From NCBI RefSeq assembly GCF_000720255.1, contig NZ_JOJE01000059.1, positions 1 through 36,041 of the forward strand: a stretch of DNA of 36,041 nucleotides, given 5' to 3'. The notes below the pieces were generated by a model. That model was given only the letters and a program-made list of their open reading frames with translations, was not told where the DNA came from and searched no databases. Position 1 is the stretch's first letter, and each line of letters opens with the position of its first letter. This document shows, one piece after another, positions 8,061 to 16,211 of the stretch. The position numbers and the translations under genes are program-made. The stretch comes from Streptomyces griseus subsp. griseus (lineage in GTDB: Bacteria; Actinomycetota; Actinomycetes; Streptomycetales; Streptomycetaceae).

Positions 8061-9386
8061 TCAGACCTGTCCATCCTCCAGCATTTCGGTCACAAGCGCA
8101 GCGATCTGGGACCTCTCGGACCGGGTCAGGGTGACGTGCGCGAAGAGCGGATGCCCCTTCAGCTTCTCGACGACGGCGACGACACCGTCGTACCGGCCGA
8201 CCCGCAAATTGTCCCTTTGCGCCACATCGTGGGTCAGAACGACCCGCGAATTGGCGCCGATCCGGGACAGAACGGTCAGAAGGACGTTCCGCTCCAGCGA
8301 CTGCGCCTCGTCGACGATCACGAACGCGTCATGGAGGGAGCGGCCGCGGATGTGGGTGAGCGGCAGCACCTCCAGCATCCCGCGCGCGGTGACCTCCTCG
8401 ATGACCTCGCGGCTGGTGACCGCTGACAGCGTGTCGAACACCGCCTGCGCCCAGGGGCTCATCTTCTCGGCCTCGGAGCCGGGCAGATAGCCCAGTTCCT
8501 GACCGCCGACCGCGTACAGCGGACGGAAGACCATCACCTTCTGGTGCTGGCGGCGCTCCAGGACCGCCTCCAGACCCGCGCACAGAGCCAGCGCCGACTT
8601 GCCGGTGCCGGCCCGGCCACCCATGGACACGATCCCGACGTCCGGATCGAGCAGCACATCGAGCGCGATGCGCTGCTCCGCGCTCCTGCCCTTGATGCCG
8701 AACGCCTCCCGGTCGCCGCGCACCAGACGGATGTTGCCCTCGGGCGTGACCCGGCCGAGCGCCTTGCCGCGCTCCGACTGGATGGTCAGACCGGTGTGCA
8801 CGGGGAGGTCGGAGACCTCGGGCACATACACATGGCCTTCCTCGAAGAGGATGTCCACCTGCTCGCCGGGCAGGGTCACTTCGGACATTCCGGTCCAGCC
8901 GGAGGAGTCCGTGATGGCGAGCTCGGCGCGGTACTCCTCGGCGAGGAGACCGACCGACGACGCCTTGATCCTGAGCGGGAGGTCCTTCGACACGACAGTG
9001 ACGTCGAACCCCTCGGCCTGCAGGTTGCGGGCGACCGCGAGGATGCGGGAGTCGTTGTCCCCCAGGCGGTAGCCGCTGGGCAGCACGCTGGGGTCCGAGT
9101 GGTTGAGCTCGACACGGATCGTTCCGCCGAGGTCCCCGATCGGGATGGGGGCGTCGAGACGGCCGTACCTGACCCGGTAGTCGTCGAGCAGGCGCAGCGC
9201 CTGCCGGGCGAAGTAGCCGAGTTCGGGATGGTGCCGCTTGGCCTCCAGCTCCGTGACCACCACGATGGGGAGCACGACCTCGTGCTCCTCGAAGCGGGTC
9301 AGGGCGTTCGGGTCGGCCAGCAGGACGCTGGTGTCGAGAACATAGGTGCGCCGGTCTGGCTTGTGGCGCTTTGCGCTGGTCACCAC
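8061..9386 (-). CDS. PIN-PhoH (PhoH2-like) ATPase/RNase fusion protein
   Basis: The 441-residue protein fuses an N-terminal PIN nuclease domain (about 12-150) to a C-terminal PhoH-type P-loop ATPase (about 230-435). PIN acidic residues are visible at D18 (YVLDTSVLL), E46/E48, D110 (LGDNDSRIL) and D135. The ATPase has Walker [10 protein letters not shown] (256-264) and Walker B VIVDEAQ (356-362). Family knowledge: mycobacterial PhoH2 is an RNA helicase/ribonuclease encoded in a toxin-antitoxin-like arrangement, but no small antitoxin gene is seen directly upstream here. GTG at 9386 is followed at once by a second GTG, so initiation may occur at either. Confidence 0.9.
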   Translation of the reverse strand: MVTSAKRHKPDRRTYVLDTSVLLADPNALTRFEEHEVVLPIVVVTELEAKRHHPELGYFARQALRLLDDYRVRYGRLDAPIPIGDLGGTIRVELNHSDPSVLPSGYRLGDNDSRILAVARNLQAEGFDVTVVSKDLPLRIKASSVGLLAEEYRAELAITDSSGWTGMSEVTLPGEQVDILFEEGHVYVPEVSDLPVHTGLTIQSERGKALGRVTPEGNIRLVRGDREAFGIKGRSAEQRIALDVLLDPDVGIVSMGGRAGTGKSALALCAGLEAVLERRQHQKVMVFRPLYAVGGQELGYLPGSEAEKMSPWAQAVFDTLSAVTSREVIEEVTARGMLEVLPLTHIRGRSLHDAFVIVDEAQSLERNVLLTVLSRIGANSRVVLTHDVAQRDNLRVGRYDGVVAVVEKLKGHPLFAHVTLTRSERSQIAALVTEMLEDGQV

Positions 9387-9442
9387 GGAAGGACGTACCC
9401 CCTCGGATGAGGTCGGGGAGCGACGGAGTGGAGCTGGGCCGG

Positions 9443-9488
9443 GAGGGTGGGAGAAATTCCGACCTCGAGGGTGGGAAAAGTCCCGACC
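9443..9488. repeat. Two 22-bp imperfect tandem repeats upstream of phoH
   Basis: 9443-9464 and 9467-9488 share the pattern GAGGGTGGGA, then AA, then CCGACC, with three mismatches and a 2-base spacer (24-base period). They sit about 60-100 bases upstream of the phoH-like start, where a regulator could bind on one face of the helix. Function is unknown. Confidence 0.5.
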
Positions 9489-9613
9489 GGTCGTCGGCCG
9501 CCCTGCGCGGGCCGAGGACCGGCCCTCCGGCTTGTCGTCCGTGCTGTGACCGCACGATCGGGCTGGTGCAAAGGGCCTCCCGGGCGGACGGCCCCGTGCC
9601 GTCCGCTGAGATC

Positions 9614-9636
9614 CGACACCCGTGGTTCGGGTGTCG
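9614..9636 (-). terminator. Hairpin downstream of the cis-prenyltransferase gene
   Basis: A perfect 9-bp stem joins CGACACCCG (9614-9622) to CGGGTGTCG (9628-9636) with a 5-base loop. It lies 124 bases after the stop on the minus strand, with no T tract. It is the best terminator candidate between this gene and phoH. Confidence 0.45.
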
Positions 9637-9759
9637 ACCTGCTTGCCTTATGCCCTCGAAAATGCGCCGCCATGCCACGGCATATGACGGCCGTCCGGTG
9701 AACTCCGTGTTAAGGGGTGTATCGGGGGTGTACGCCGTCCGGGTGAACGAGTCGCCCGG

Positions 9760-10533
9760 TCAGCCGCCGTACCGGCGGTGACGTGCCGCGTAGTCGCGCA
9801 TCGCGCGCAGGAAGTCGACCTTGCGGAAGGCAGGCCAGAAGACGTCACAGAAGTAGTACTCGGAGTGCGCCGTCTGCCACAGCATGAACCCGGACAGCCG
9901 CTGCTCACCGCTGGTGCGGATGACCAGGTCGGGATCGGGCTGGTCGCCGGTGTAGAGGTGGCGGCCGATCATGTCGATGTCGACGGAGTCGGCGAGGTCC
10001 TCCATCGTGACGCCCTTGTCCTGGGCGTCGAGGAGCATCGAGCGGACGGCGTCCGCGATCTCTTGGCGGCCGCCGTAGCCGATGGCGACGTTGACCAGTA
10101 TCCCGTCGATGTGGGCGGTGGCCTCCTCCGCCTCCTTCAGCTCCGTCTGCATCTGCGACGGCAGCAGGTCCGGCGTGCCGACGTGGTGGACGCGCCAGCG
10201 GCCGTCGGCGGCCAGGGTGCGCACGACGTCCTCGATGATGCCGAGGAGCGGGACCAGCTCGTCCTTGGCGCGGTCGAAGTTGTCCGTCGACAGCAGCCAG
10301 AGGGTGACGACCTCGACGTCCGTCTCGGAGCACCAGCCGAGGAACTCCTCGATCTTCTCGGCACCGGCCCGGTGGCCGTGGACGGTGGTCGAACCCGCGG
10401 CCTTCGCCCAGCGGCGGTTGCCGTCCATGATGACACCGATGTGCTTGGGCACCTGAGCGTGGTCCAGGTGGCCTTCCACCCGGCGTGCGTACAGCCTGAC
10501 CAGCAGGCCGCGCAGCTTGTCGCGCAGGTTCAC
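9760..10533 (-). CDS. uppS: Isoprenyl (undecaprenyl/polyprenyl) diphosphate synthase family
   Basis: The 257-residue cis-prenyltransferase condenses isopentenyl diphosphate units onto an allylic diphosphate to make the lipid carrier for cell-wall synthesis. The N-terminal signature IGVIMDGNRRWAK holds the catalytic aspartate D37, and the C-terminal diphosphate-binding signature DLVIRTSGEQRLSGFM is followed by HSEYYF. The start chosen is GTG at 10533 (MNLRDKLRGL), with GGAGGGG 11 bases upstream. The frame stays open to 10791, but that part crosses a strong terminator-like hairpin. Actinobacteria often carry two paralogues, one making a short product, so chain length is not certain from sequence. 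Confidence 0.9.
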   Translation of the reverse strand: MNLRDKLRGLLVRLYARRVEGHLDHAQVPKHIGVIMDGNRRWAKAAGSTTVHGHRAGAEKIEEFLGWCSETDVEVVTLWLLSTDNFDRAKDELVPLLGIIEDVVRTLAADGRWRVHHVGTPDLLPSQMQTELKEAEEATAHIDGILVNVAIGYGGRQEIADAVRSMLLDAQDKGVTMEDLADSVDIDMIGRHLYTGDQPDPDLVIRTSGEQRLSGFMLWQTAHSEYYFCDVFWPAFRKVDFLRAMRDYAARHRRYGG

Positions 10534-11154
10534 GTGATTGTCAGCCCCTCCGTACGGTGGCGGTCCCCGCGGGCGAAGCGTACCTCTGCGGGAGTTCGGC
10601 CGAGGCTTCGGGGCCTGACGCGCACTCACCGTCTTTTCCTGGTTACCCCGTTCCGGAAAAGAAAACGGGCCGGTCCGTGGGGGGGAGACGGACCGGCCCG
10701 AGGGGGGGGACTCCACCATAACCCTTCGTGAGGGATGTCGCGCGCATCGGCGCGCCATAACTACTCTCCGGAGTCGCCCGGCGACGCGCACAAAGGTATG
10801 GATCGGGGGATTCGGGACCGTTTCGGGGGGTGTTCATGGCCGAAAGAAACCGGATTCTCAGGGCATTCCGGCGAGATGTGGAGAGATTCCGCAGGTTCGG
10901 CGGACCTTGCGTGTCGACCGTCGAGCTCGCCCGGTTCCCCCCTACGGAGGACCCGGAGTGAACGGCCGCTTGACGGTGACAGCACCGCGCAGCCCCCTCC
11001 TCTGCGCGGTACCGCCCGCGCAGCTTTGCTGACGCGAATTACCTTGGTCTGAACTTACTCGAGAGGGGTCCGCAGAAGCGAGCCGCTCGCGATAACGATG
11101 TGGACACCCCGTGTAGGACATGTTCCGACCTAGTGCCCGCCTAGCGTTCCCCCC
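10534..11154. other. Long gene-free region with leader and attenuator-like hairpin
   Basis: No convincing coding frame was found in these 621 bases. They separate divergent genes. The left half holds a strong minus-strand hairpin with a T-rich tail (10650-10700). The right half holds a short stem CTGCGCG/CGCGCAG (11002-11008 with 11017-11023) and presumably the promoter of the gene starting at 11155. An untranslated RNA could be encoded on the minus strand. Confidence 0.45.
10650..10700 (-). terminator. Intrinsic terminator or attenuator upstream of uppS
   Basis: CGGGCCGGTCCGT (10666-10678) pairs perfectly over 13 bp with 10688-10700 around a 9-base G-rich loop. Read on the minus strand the stem is followed by TTTTCTTTTCC, a rare true T tract for this genome. 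It points towards the uppS-like gene, with its stem base 133 bases upstream of that gene's start. Any minus-strand transcript begun upstream of 10700 should stop here. Confidence 0.75.
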
Positions 11155-12312
11155 ATGACGGTGAGAATCACTTGGGCCGAGGCGAGCGCACGACGTGTCG
11201 AACGACAGTTCCTGGCCAATCCTGTGAGCGCCGGGTCGCCCACGGCCGTGGCCCACGTGGTCGCCGCGATGCTGGGCGCGCACGCGCAGGTACTGTCCGC
11301 CGCCGAGGTGTCGGTGGGCGTACGGGCCGAAGGGGTGACCCGGTCGGACGTACGGGCGGCGCTGGGGGACGACGGCACACTGGTGAAGACGCACGGACCA
11401 CGCGGGACCGTGCATCTGCTGGCCTCTCGCGAACTGGGCCTGTGGACCGGCGCCTTGACCGCGGTTCCGACCGGACCGAGCCCGCACGCGCCCGACGTGC
11501 GGCTCACCGAGGAGCAGTCCGTGCAGGTGGTGGCGGCGATCGGTGACGCGCTCGAGGGCCGGTGCCTCACGCTGGACGAACTGCACGACGAGGTCGTCGC
11601 CCGCACCGGGCCCTGGGCCGGGGACCGGGTGATGCCCGCGTTCCAGGACCTGTGGCCCCGCTGGCGGCAGGTCACACACCGGGCCGGACAGGCGGGCGCG
11701 CTGTGCTTCGGCCCGAACCGCGGCCGCAAGGTGACGTACACCCACCCGCCCCGCTTCGACCCGGTGCCCGGCGAGGAGGCACTGCGCCTGCTCGTACACC
11801 GCTACCTCCACGCCTACGGCCCCGCCACGCCCCAGCACTTCGCCAAGTGGCTCGCCGCGCCCGGCGGTTGGGCCGGCCGGCTGTTCGCCGGGCTCGCGGA
11901 GGGCGGCGAGATCGAGGAGGTGCTGTTCGAAAACGCCCCGGCCTGGGTCGCCGCGGGCGACACGGACTTCCCCGACGCACCCGTAAGAGGCGTGCGGCTG
12001 CTGCCCTACTTCGACGCGTACGTCATCGCCGCGCAGCCCCGCGAGCTGCTGTTCCCGGGGGCCGCCTACCAACGGGCGCTGGCGCGCGGGCAGGCCGGCA
12101 ACTACCCCGTGCTGCTCGTCGACGGCGTGGCGGCCGGCGTCTGGCACCAACGGCGCCAGGGCCGCCGCACGACCGTCACGGTGGAGCCCCTACGACCCCT
12201 GACGACACGGCAGGAGCGGGAACTGGGCGATCGGGTCGCCCGGGTGGGTGAGGTGCTGGAGGCGCGGGCGGAGTTGGTGATCGGTGAGGTGGGGGTGGGA
12301 CCGCATGCGTGA
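11155..12312 (+). CDS. Winged-helix protein of the AlkZ-like DNA glycosylase family (HTH_42)
   Basis: The 385-residue protein has the HTH_42/DUF1006 layout of tandem winged helices. The family includes AlkZ, which unhooks azinomycin crosslinks, and the E. coli YcaQ/AlkX glycosylase. The catalytic motif of AlkZ is QxQ; at the equivalent place this protein has H43-A44-Q45 (LGAHAQVLSAAE), an HxQ variant. Other typical segments are KTHGPRGTVHLL (about 80-91) and LLPYFDAYVIA in the C-terminal third. The gene stands alone with no biosynthetic cluster beside it, so a general DNA-repair role is more likely than self-resistance. The start is ATG at 11155. No clear ribosome-binding site is visible, so the transcript may be leaderless. 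Confidence 0.82.
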   Translation: MTVRITWAEASARRVERQFLANPVSAGSPTAVAHVVAAMLGAHAQVLSAAEVSVGVRAEGVTRSDVRAALGDDGTLVKTHGPRGTVHLLASRELGLWTGALTAVPTGPSPHAPDVRLTEEQSVQVVAAIGDALEGRCLTLDELHDEVVARTGPWAGDRVMPAFQDLWPRWRQVTHRAGQAGALCFGPNRGRKVTYTHPPRFDPVPGEEALRLLVHRYLHAYGPATPQHFAKWLAAPGGWAGRLFAGLAEGGEIEEVLFENAPAWVAAGDTDFPDAPVRGVRLLPYFDAYVIAAQPRELLFPGAAYQRALARGQAGNYPVLLVDGVAAGVWHQRRQGRRTTVTVEPLRPLTTRQERELGDRVARVGEVLEARAELVIGEVGVGPHA

Positions 12313-12348
12313 GAGGGGCGGTGAAGGCTGCGGTCAGTTGTGGCGCGG

Positions 12349-13140
12349 TCAGTTGTCGGGCTTGCGGGCGTCGAAGAGGTGGCGGGTGCTGTGGGCTATG
12401 AAGGGACCCTCGGACTCGATGCGCTCGTGCAGGCTGCGGAGCTGGGGCTCGTAGGCCTCGACGGTGAAGCCGGGGACCATCCAGATCACCTTGCGCAGGA
12501 AGTGGACGACGGCGGCGATGTCGTGGAACTCCATCCGCAGGCGCTCCGCGCGCAGGTCGACGACCTCCAGGCCGGCGGCCTCCGCGCCGGCGCGTTCGCG
12601 GTCGGGGTGGCGGTCGGAGCTCGTCGCCTCCGGCAGCGGGCCGAGGAAGTACTCGACGAGCTCGAAGGCGCTCCTGGGCCCGACGTGCTGGGCGAAGTAG
12701 CTGCCGCCGGGCCGTAGGACCCGGGCGATCTCGTCCCAGTGGGCCGTCACCGGGTGTCGGCTGGAGACGAGGTCGAAGGTGCCGTCCGCGAAGGGCAGCG
12801 GCGCGTCCTCGTGCGCGGCGACGACCGCGATGCCGCGCGGTCGCAGCAGCGCGGTGGCCTTGGCGACGTTCGGCGGCCAGCCCTCCGTCGCGATGGTGAG
12901 GGCGGGTGCCCGTCCGGCACGGGCGAGGGCGAAGTCCAGGACCTCACCTCCCCCGGTCTGCACGTCCAGCGCGGCGCTCGCCCCGGCCAGCCGGCCGGCC
13001 AGCGACACCGCGTACCCCCAGGACGTCCTCGCTTCGGTGGCCCGCCCCTCGAACCAAGAGAAGTCCCAGCCCTCGGTGGGCACGGCGGCGCCCTCGGCGA
13101 CGAGGTCCTCGAACGTACGGTGCTGTCGGGTGGTGGTCAT
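12349..13140 (-). CDS. Class I SAM-dependent methyltransferase
   Basis: The 263-residue protein has a Rossmann-type methyltransferase core. Motif I is ALDVQTGGGEVLDFAL (about 57-72). The acidic residue ending the second strand is replaced by ATEGWPPNV, the motif post-I region is IAVVAAHEDAPLPFADGTFDLV, and motif III is ARVLRPGGSYFAQHVG (about 138-153). The substrate cannot be inferred. It is divergent from the DinB-like gene with 52 bases between them, and both could use one bidirectional promoter. Confidence 0.82.
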   Translation of the reverse strand: MTTTRQHRTFEDLVAEGAAVPTEGWDFSWFEGRATEARTSWGYAVSLAGRLAGASAALDVQTGGGEVLDFALARAGRAPALTIATEGWPPNVAKATALLRPRGIAVVAAHEDAPLPFADGTFDLVSSRHPVTAHWDEIARVLRPGGSYFAQHVGPRSAFELVEYFLGPLPEATSSDRHPDRERAGAEAAGLEVVDLRAERLRMEFHDIAAVVHFLRKVIWMVPGFTVEAYEPQLRSLHERIESEGPFIAHSTRHLFDARKPDN

Positions 13141-13192
13141 GGGGGAGATCGTCGCAGGCCGTTGTCAGTGCCCGCTGCTAATTTTCGGCGGC

Positions 13193-13729
13193 ATGACGGA
13201 CAACAGGAATACGGACACGACGACTTCCGAGGTCACGGGCATGCCCTACGCGGGCGGCGAGAAGGAGACCCTGCACGCGAGCCTGAACCGGGTGCGTGAC
13301 GCGGTGCTGTGGAAGCTGGAGGGGCTCGACGACGAACAACTGCGGCGCCCGATGACACCGTCCGGGACGAGCCTGCTCGGTCTGGTGAAGCATCTGGCGT
13401 CCGTCGAGTACGGCTGGTTCGTGGAGACCTTCGGCCGCGAGGCCGAGCCGCTCTGGTTCGACCCGTACAAGGGTGAGGACATGAGCGCGGCCGAGGGCGA
13501 GACGACCGAACAGATCGTCGCCTTCTACGGCCGCGCCCGCGCCGCCGCCGACCGCACGATCACCGAGCTGCCCCTGGACGCCGTGGGCAGCCCGTCCTGG
13601 CGCGACCACACCGTCACCCTGCGCTGGGTCCTCGTCCACATGTTCGTGGAGACCGCGAGACACGCGGGCCACATGGACGTCGCACGGGAGCTGATCGACG
13701 GGGCCACGGGGGAGTATCCGCGGGTCTGA
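13193..13729 (+). CDS. DinB-superfamily (DUF664) metalloprotein
   Basis: The 178-residue four-helix protein of the DinB/YfiT superfamily has the usual metal-binding histidine candidates: H64 region (LVKHLASVEYGW), then HMFVETARHAGHMDV near the C-terminus. Actinobacterial members of this group include mycothiol- or bacillithiol-dependent S-transferases, but most are uncharacterised. The start is the ATG at 13193 (MTDNRNTDTTTS), because the longer frame would overlap the divergent methyltransferase gene. Confidence 0.82.
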   Translation: MTDNRNTDTTTSEVTGMPYAGGEKETLHASLNRVRDAVLWKLEGLDDEQLRRPMTPSGTSLLGLVKHLASVEYGWFVETFGREAEPLWFDPYKGEDMSAAEGETTEQIVAFYGRARAAADRTITELPLDAVGSPSWRDHTVTLRWVLVHMFVETARHAGHMDVARELIDGATGEYPRV

Positions 13730-13738
13730 ACCCGCGGA
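13717..13738. terminator. Hairpin overlapping the dinB-like stop codon
   Basis: TCCGCGGGT (13717-13725) pairs perfectly with ACCCGCGGA (13730-13738) around the loop CTGA, which contains most of the stop codon. It sits between convergent genes ending at 13729 and 13756. Confidence 0.6.
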
Positions 13739-13755
13739 GCCGCCCTTCACGCCTC

Positions 13756-14628
13756 TCAGGGGACCAGCGGGCGTACCTCCTCCGCGACGAACCGGACGAA
13801 GCCCTCGGGGTCGGGCTCGTCGCCCGTCGGCTGGAGGATGACGGAGTCGGCGCCGGCGTCGGCGAGACGCTGGACCGCCTTCGCCACGGCGCCCGCGTCA
13901 CCGGCGACGCCCGCTTCGGGCACGTCGGTGAGGCCCTCGACGGCGAGCTCGGCGTCCAGTCGGGCGGTCGCGTCCGCTCCGGTGACGGCGAGGAGATAGA
14001 CGACGACCTTGTGCGGATCGGTACGTCCGGCCGCCTTCCGCCCTTCCTCGATGAGCCCGAGCGCGGTGCGCAGCCGCTCCGGTGAGGTGCCGGCGGTGAG
14101 GAGGGTGCCGTCCGCGGCCTCGCCGGACAGCCGCAGCGTGCGGGGGCCGGTGGCACCGGCGAGCACCGGCACGGGCCCGGCGGGCGGCCAGTCGAGGGCG
14201 ACGTCGTCCAGCTTCACGTACCGCCCCTCGGTGGTGACCCGCTCCCCGCCCAGCAGGGCCCGCAGGGCGACGAGGTGCTCACGCAGCAGGGTCAGCGGGG
14301 ACGCGGCCCGCGCGCCGACCTGGCCCATCCAGTCCTGCACACCGTGCCCGACGGTGACGGTCGCGCGGCCCGGGAACATCCGGTTCAGGGCGGCGATCTC
14401 CATCGCCGTGACGGCGACGTTGCGCAGCGGCACGGGCAGCAGACCGACACCGACGTGCAGCCGCTCGGTCCAGGCGAGCGCGGCGGCAGCCGTGGAGATG
14501 CCGCCCTCCAGGAAGCAGTCCTCCCACAGCCAGAGCTGTTCGAGGCCGGTCTCTTCGGCGAGGCGGGCGAGGGCGCGCAGTCGCTCGGGGGGAAGTTGAG
14601 GGCGGAACACAGCGCCGAGTTCGGTCAT
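13756..14628 (-). CDS. LLM-class (luciferase-like) F420-dependent oxidoreductase
   Basis: The 290-residue TIM-barrel protein belongs to the bacterial luciferase/F420-dependent oxidoreductase superfamily. Typical segments are LARLAEETGLEQLWLWED (about 20-37), the strand GVGLLPVPLRNVAVTAMEIAAL (split over about 60-81), VTVGHGVQDWMGQVGA, and the C-terminal LADAGADSVILQPTGDE. The cofactor is probably F420, since Streptomyces makes it and this subgroup usually uses it, but FMN cannot be excluded. The substrate is unknown. The start is ATG at 14628 with GGAAGG upstream. Confidence 0.83.
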   Translation of the reverse strand: MTELGAVFRPQLPPERLRALARLAEETGLEQLWLWEDCFLEGGISTAAAALAWTERLHVGVGLLPVPLRNVAVTAMEIAALNRMFPGRATVTVGHGVQDWMGQVGARAASPLTLLREHLVALRALLGGERVTTEGRYVKLDDVALDWPPAGPVPVLAGATGPRTLRLSGEAADGTLLTAGTSPERLRTALGLIEEGRKAAGRTDPHKVVVYLLAVTGADATARLDAELAVEGLTDVPEAGVAGDAGAVAKAVQRLADAGADSVILQPTGDEPDPEGFVRFVAEEVRPLVP

Positions 14629-14675
14629 ACGACCTTCCTATCCACGGCGCACTCGATCTACAACTGTTTTGTTCG

Positions 14676-15269
14676 TCAACCGGATTGCTCGGCCGTGCTG
14701 CTCGCCAGCGGCGGCCGCTCGTAGCGCACAAGCACGACACCGTTGCCGAAGGTCCGGCTCTCCGCGAGTCGCAGCGCGGTGTACGTCGAGGCGTGGGGGA
14801 AAAGACGGGTGCCGTCGCCGACGAGGACGGGATGCACGTACACCCGGAACTCGTCGACCAGGTCGTGACGCAGGAACGCGGCGGCCAGCCCCGCCCCGGA
14901 GAGCGCCAGGTCGCCGCTCGGCTGCTCCTTCAGCCGCCTGACCTCCTCCGGGACGACGTCCCGCACGATCGTGGTGTTCCAGTCGGCGTGTTCGAGCGTC
15001 CGCGAGTACACGAACTTGGGCTTCTCCCGCCAGATTTCGGCGAATTCCGCCTCGATGGCGGAGGCGTCCGGGGCCTGGTCGGCGGTGGGCCAGTAGTCGG
15101 CCATCAGCTGATGGGTGACACGACCGCTGAGGAAGGCACCGAACTGGCGGGACGTGTCGTTCATGTGCTGGTGCAGTTCGTCGTCGACGCGGTGCCAGCT
15201 GATGTCGCGGCCGGGGCCTTCGATGAAGCCGTCGAGGGAGATCCCCGCCATGAGGATGATGTTCCGCAT
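14676..15269 (-). CDS. Dihydrofolate-reductase-family (RibD C-terminal-like) protein
   Basis: The 197-residue protein has the RibD_C/DHFR-like fold. It begins with MRNIILMAGISLDGFIEGPG and contains GAFLSGRVTHQLM, the NADPH-binding segment DLALSGAGLAAAFL and the C-terminal DEFRVYVHPVLVGDGTRLF. Proteins of this YyaP/YwjB type are distinct from true folate reductases, and their substrate is generally unknown. The start is ATG at 15269. The open frame continues to 15842 only as a shadow of the DUF192 gene on the other strand. The 47-base spacing to the LLM gene suggests possible co-transcription. Confidence 0.83.
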   Translation of the reverse strand: MRNIILMAGISLDGFIEGPGRDISWHRVDDELHQHMNDTSRQFGAFLSGRVTHQLMADYWPTADQAPDASAIEAEFAEIWREKPKFVYSRTLEHADWNTTIVRDVVPEEVRRLKEQPSGDLALSGAGLAAAFLRHDLVDEFRVYVHPVLVGDGTRLFPHASTYTALRLAESRTFGNGVVLVRYERPPLASSTAEQSG

Positions 15270-15377
15270 GCGGTGCAAGGTAGCGGTGGCCGGCGCGGCC
15301 GGAGCTGTTGCCACGCCCTGCCGCGGGGATACGTTCGGTACGGATGCCGGACGGCGACGGTCGGGGGTGGGCTGGGC

Positions 15378-15752
15378 GTGAGGCTGCGGTGGCGGGACGG
15401 GTGGGGGACGTTGACGGTCCCGGACGCGGGCGACGGAGGCTTGTCGGTCCCGCTGGAGATCGCGGCCTCGTACCGGGCGCGGACCCGCGGGCTGTTGGGC
15501 CGGGACTCCGTCGACGGGGCGATGCTGCTCTCCCCCGCCAACAGCGTCCACACCTTCCGCATGCGCATCCCCATCGACGTCGCCTACCTCTCCCGCGACC
15601 TCACCGTCATCGCCGTCCGCACCATGCGCCCGGGCCGCCTGGGCCTGCCCCGCCTGCGTGCCCGGCATGTGCTGGAGGCGGAGGCGGGGGTGATGGCGGG
15701 GTGGGGGGTGCGGGTGGGGGTGACAGTCGAGATCGAGCCGGACGACCACTGA
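15378..15752 (+). CDS. DUF192 family protein
   Basis: The 124-residue protein has the DUF192 pattern: LEIAASYRARTRGLLGRDSV, then the conserved HTFRMRIPIDVAYLSRD and TVIAVRTMRPGRLGLPRLRA, ending with VLEAEAGVMAGWGVRVG. The biochemical role of DUF192 is not established. The GTG at 15378 with GGGGTGGG upstream is the only in-frame start close to the domain. No signal peptide is seen, unlike exported members of the family. It is divergent from the DHFR-like gene. Confidence 0.8.
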   Translation: MRLRWRDGWGTLTVPDAGDGGLSVPLEIAASYRARTRGLLGRDSVDGAMLLSPANSVHTFRMRIPIDVAYLSRDLTVIAVRTMRPGRLGLPRLRARHVLEAEAGVMAGWGVRVGVTVEIEPDDH

Positions 15753-15798
15753 CGACTTCGCCCGCTCACGGCCGAGTACAGGAGCCGACTCCTTGGCG

Positions 15799-15999
15799 TC
15801 ACTCCTCGCGACGGTGCGGCGGGCGGTGGCAGGCGCAGTCACAGCGGCGCACCAGCAGGAGTCCTCCGCCGTACGGCAGCGGGATGTCCGTCAGTCTGCG
15901 GCACGCGCCGTGTACGTCCTCGTAGCCGGGTTGACGGGCCAGCGTGCACTCCGGCGACAGCGCCCGCATGTCCGCCGCCGCGCCAGGCCCCGGGCTCAC
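15799..15999 (-). CDS. Small conserved Streptomyces protein, third of three overlapping genes
   Basis: The 66-residue protein starts at a GTG that overlaps the TGA of the upstream gene (GTGA), so it is probably translationally coupled. An internal ATG (MRALSPECTLAR) is an alternative start. Cysteines at C19 (PEC), C33 (GAC) and the pair in RRCDCACHRP near the C-terminus suggest metal binding, with the histidine in CACH as a fourth ligand. The function is unknown; the family appears common in Streptomyces beside small GntR regulators (from memory, not checked). Confidence 0.65.
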   Translation of the reverse strand: MSPGPGAAADMRALSPECTLARQPGYEDVHGACRRLTDIPLPYGGGLLLVRRCDCACHRPPHRREE

Positions 16000-16211
16000 T
16001 GCTCGACCTCGGCTCGGCCGGACTGTCGCAGGGCGGCGAGGACATCCGGCTGCGGCGGGAAGTGCACGGCGCACGCCCGGCACGCGTACACGACGAAACC
16101 CGGCCCCGAGTTCTGGTGCACCACGCTGACCACGACCGGAGTCGCGGTGGTCACCTGGCAGCGCACGCACATCCGCACGGGCGGACGGGACGCCTTACCC
16201 TCCGTGCCCAT
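15996..16211 (-). CDS. Small zinc-ribbon-like protein, second of three overlapping genes
   Basis: This 71-residue protein has two Cys-x-x-Cys knuckles, C15-V-R-C18 and C44-R-A-C47, spaced as in a minimal zinc ribbon. Between them is a beta-rich stretch (TPVVVSVVHQNSGPGFVVYA). Its ATG shares a base with the stop of the gene before it (TGATG), and its own stop overlaps the next start. No enzymatic motif is present. A protein- or nucleic-acid-binding adaptor is plausible but inferred. Confidence 0.68.
   Translation of the reverse strand: MGTEGKASRPPVRMCVRCQVTTATPVVVSVVHQNSGPGFVVYACRACAVHFPPQPDVLAALRQSGRAEVEQ

Larger units (their letters stand above)
9387..9759. other. Gene-free region between the uppS-like and phoH-like genes
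   Basis: No coding frame is supported in these 373 bases. They hold an imperfect tandem repeat close to the phoH start (9443-9488), a 9-bp hairpin after the prenyltransferase (9614-9636), and presumably the phoH promoter. Confidence 0.5.

Noticed and set aside
10534..10791. N-terminal extension of the cis-prenyltransferase to 10791
   Set aside because: The extension is Pro/Arg-rich, unlike the family, and runs through a strong terminator-like hairpin. The GTG at 10533 gives the normal family length.
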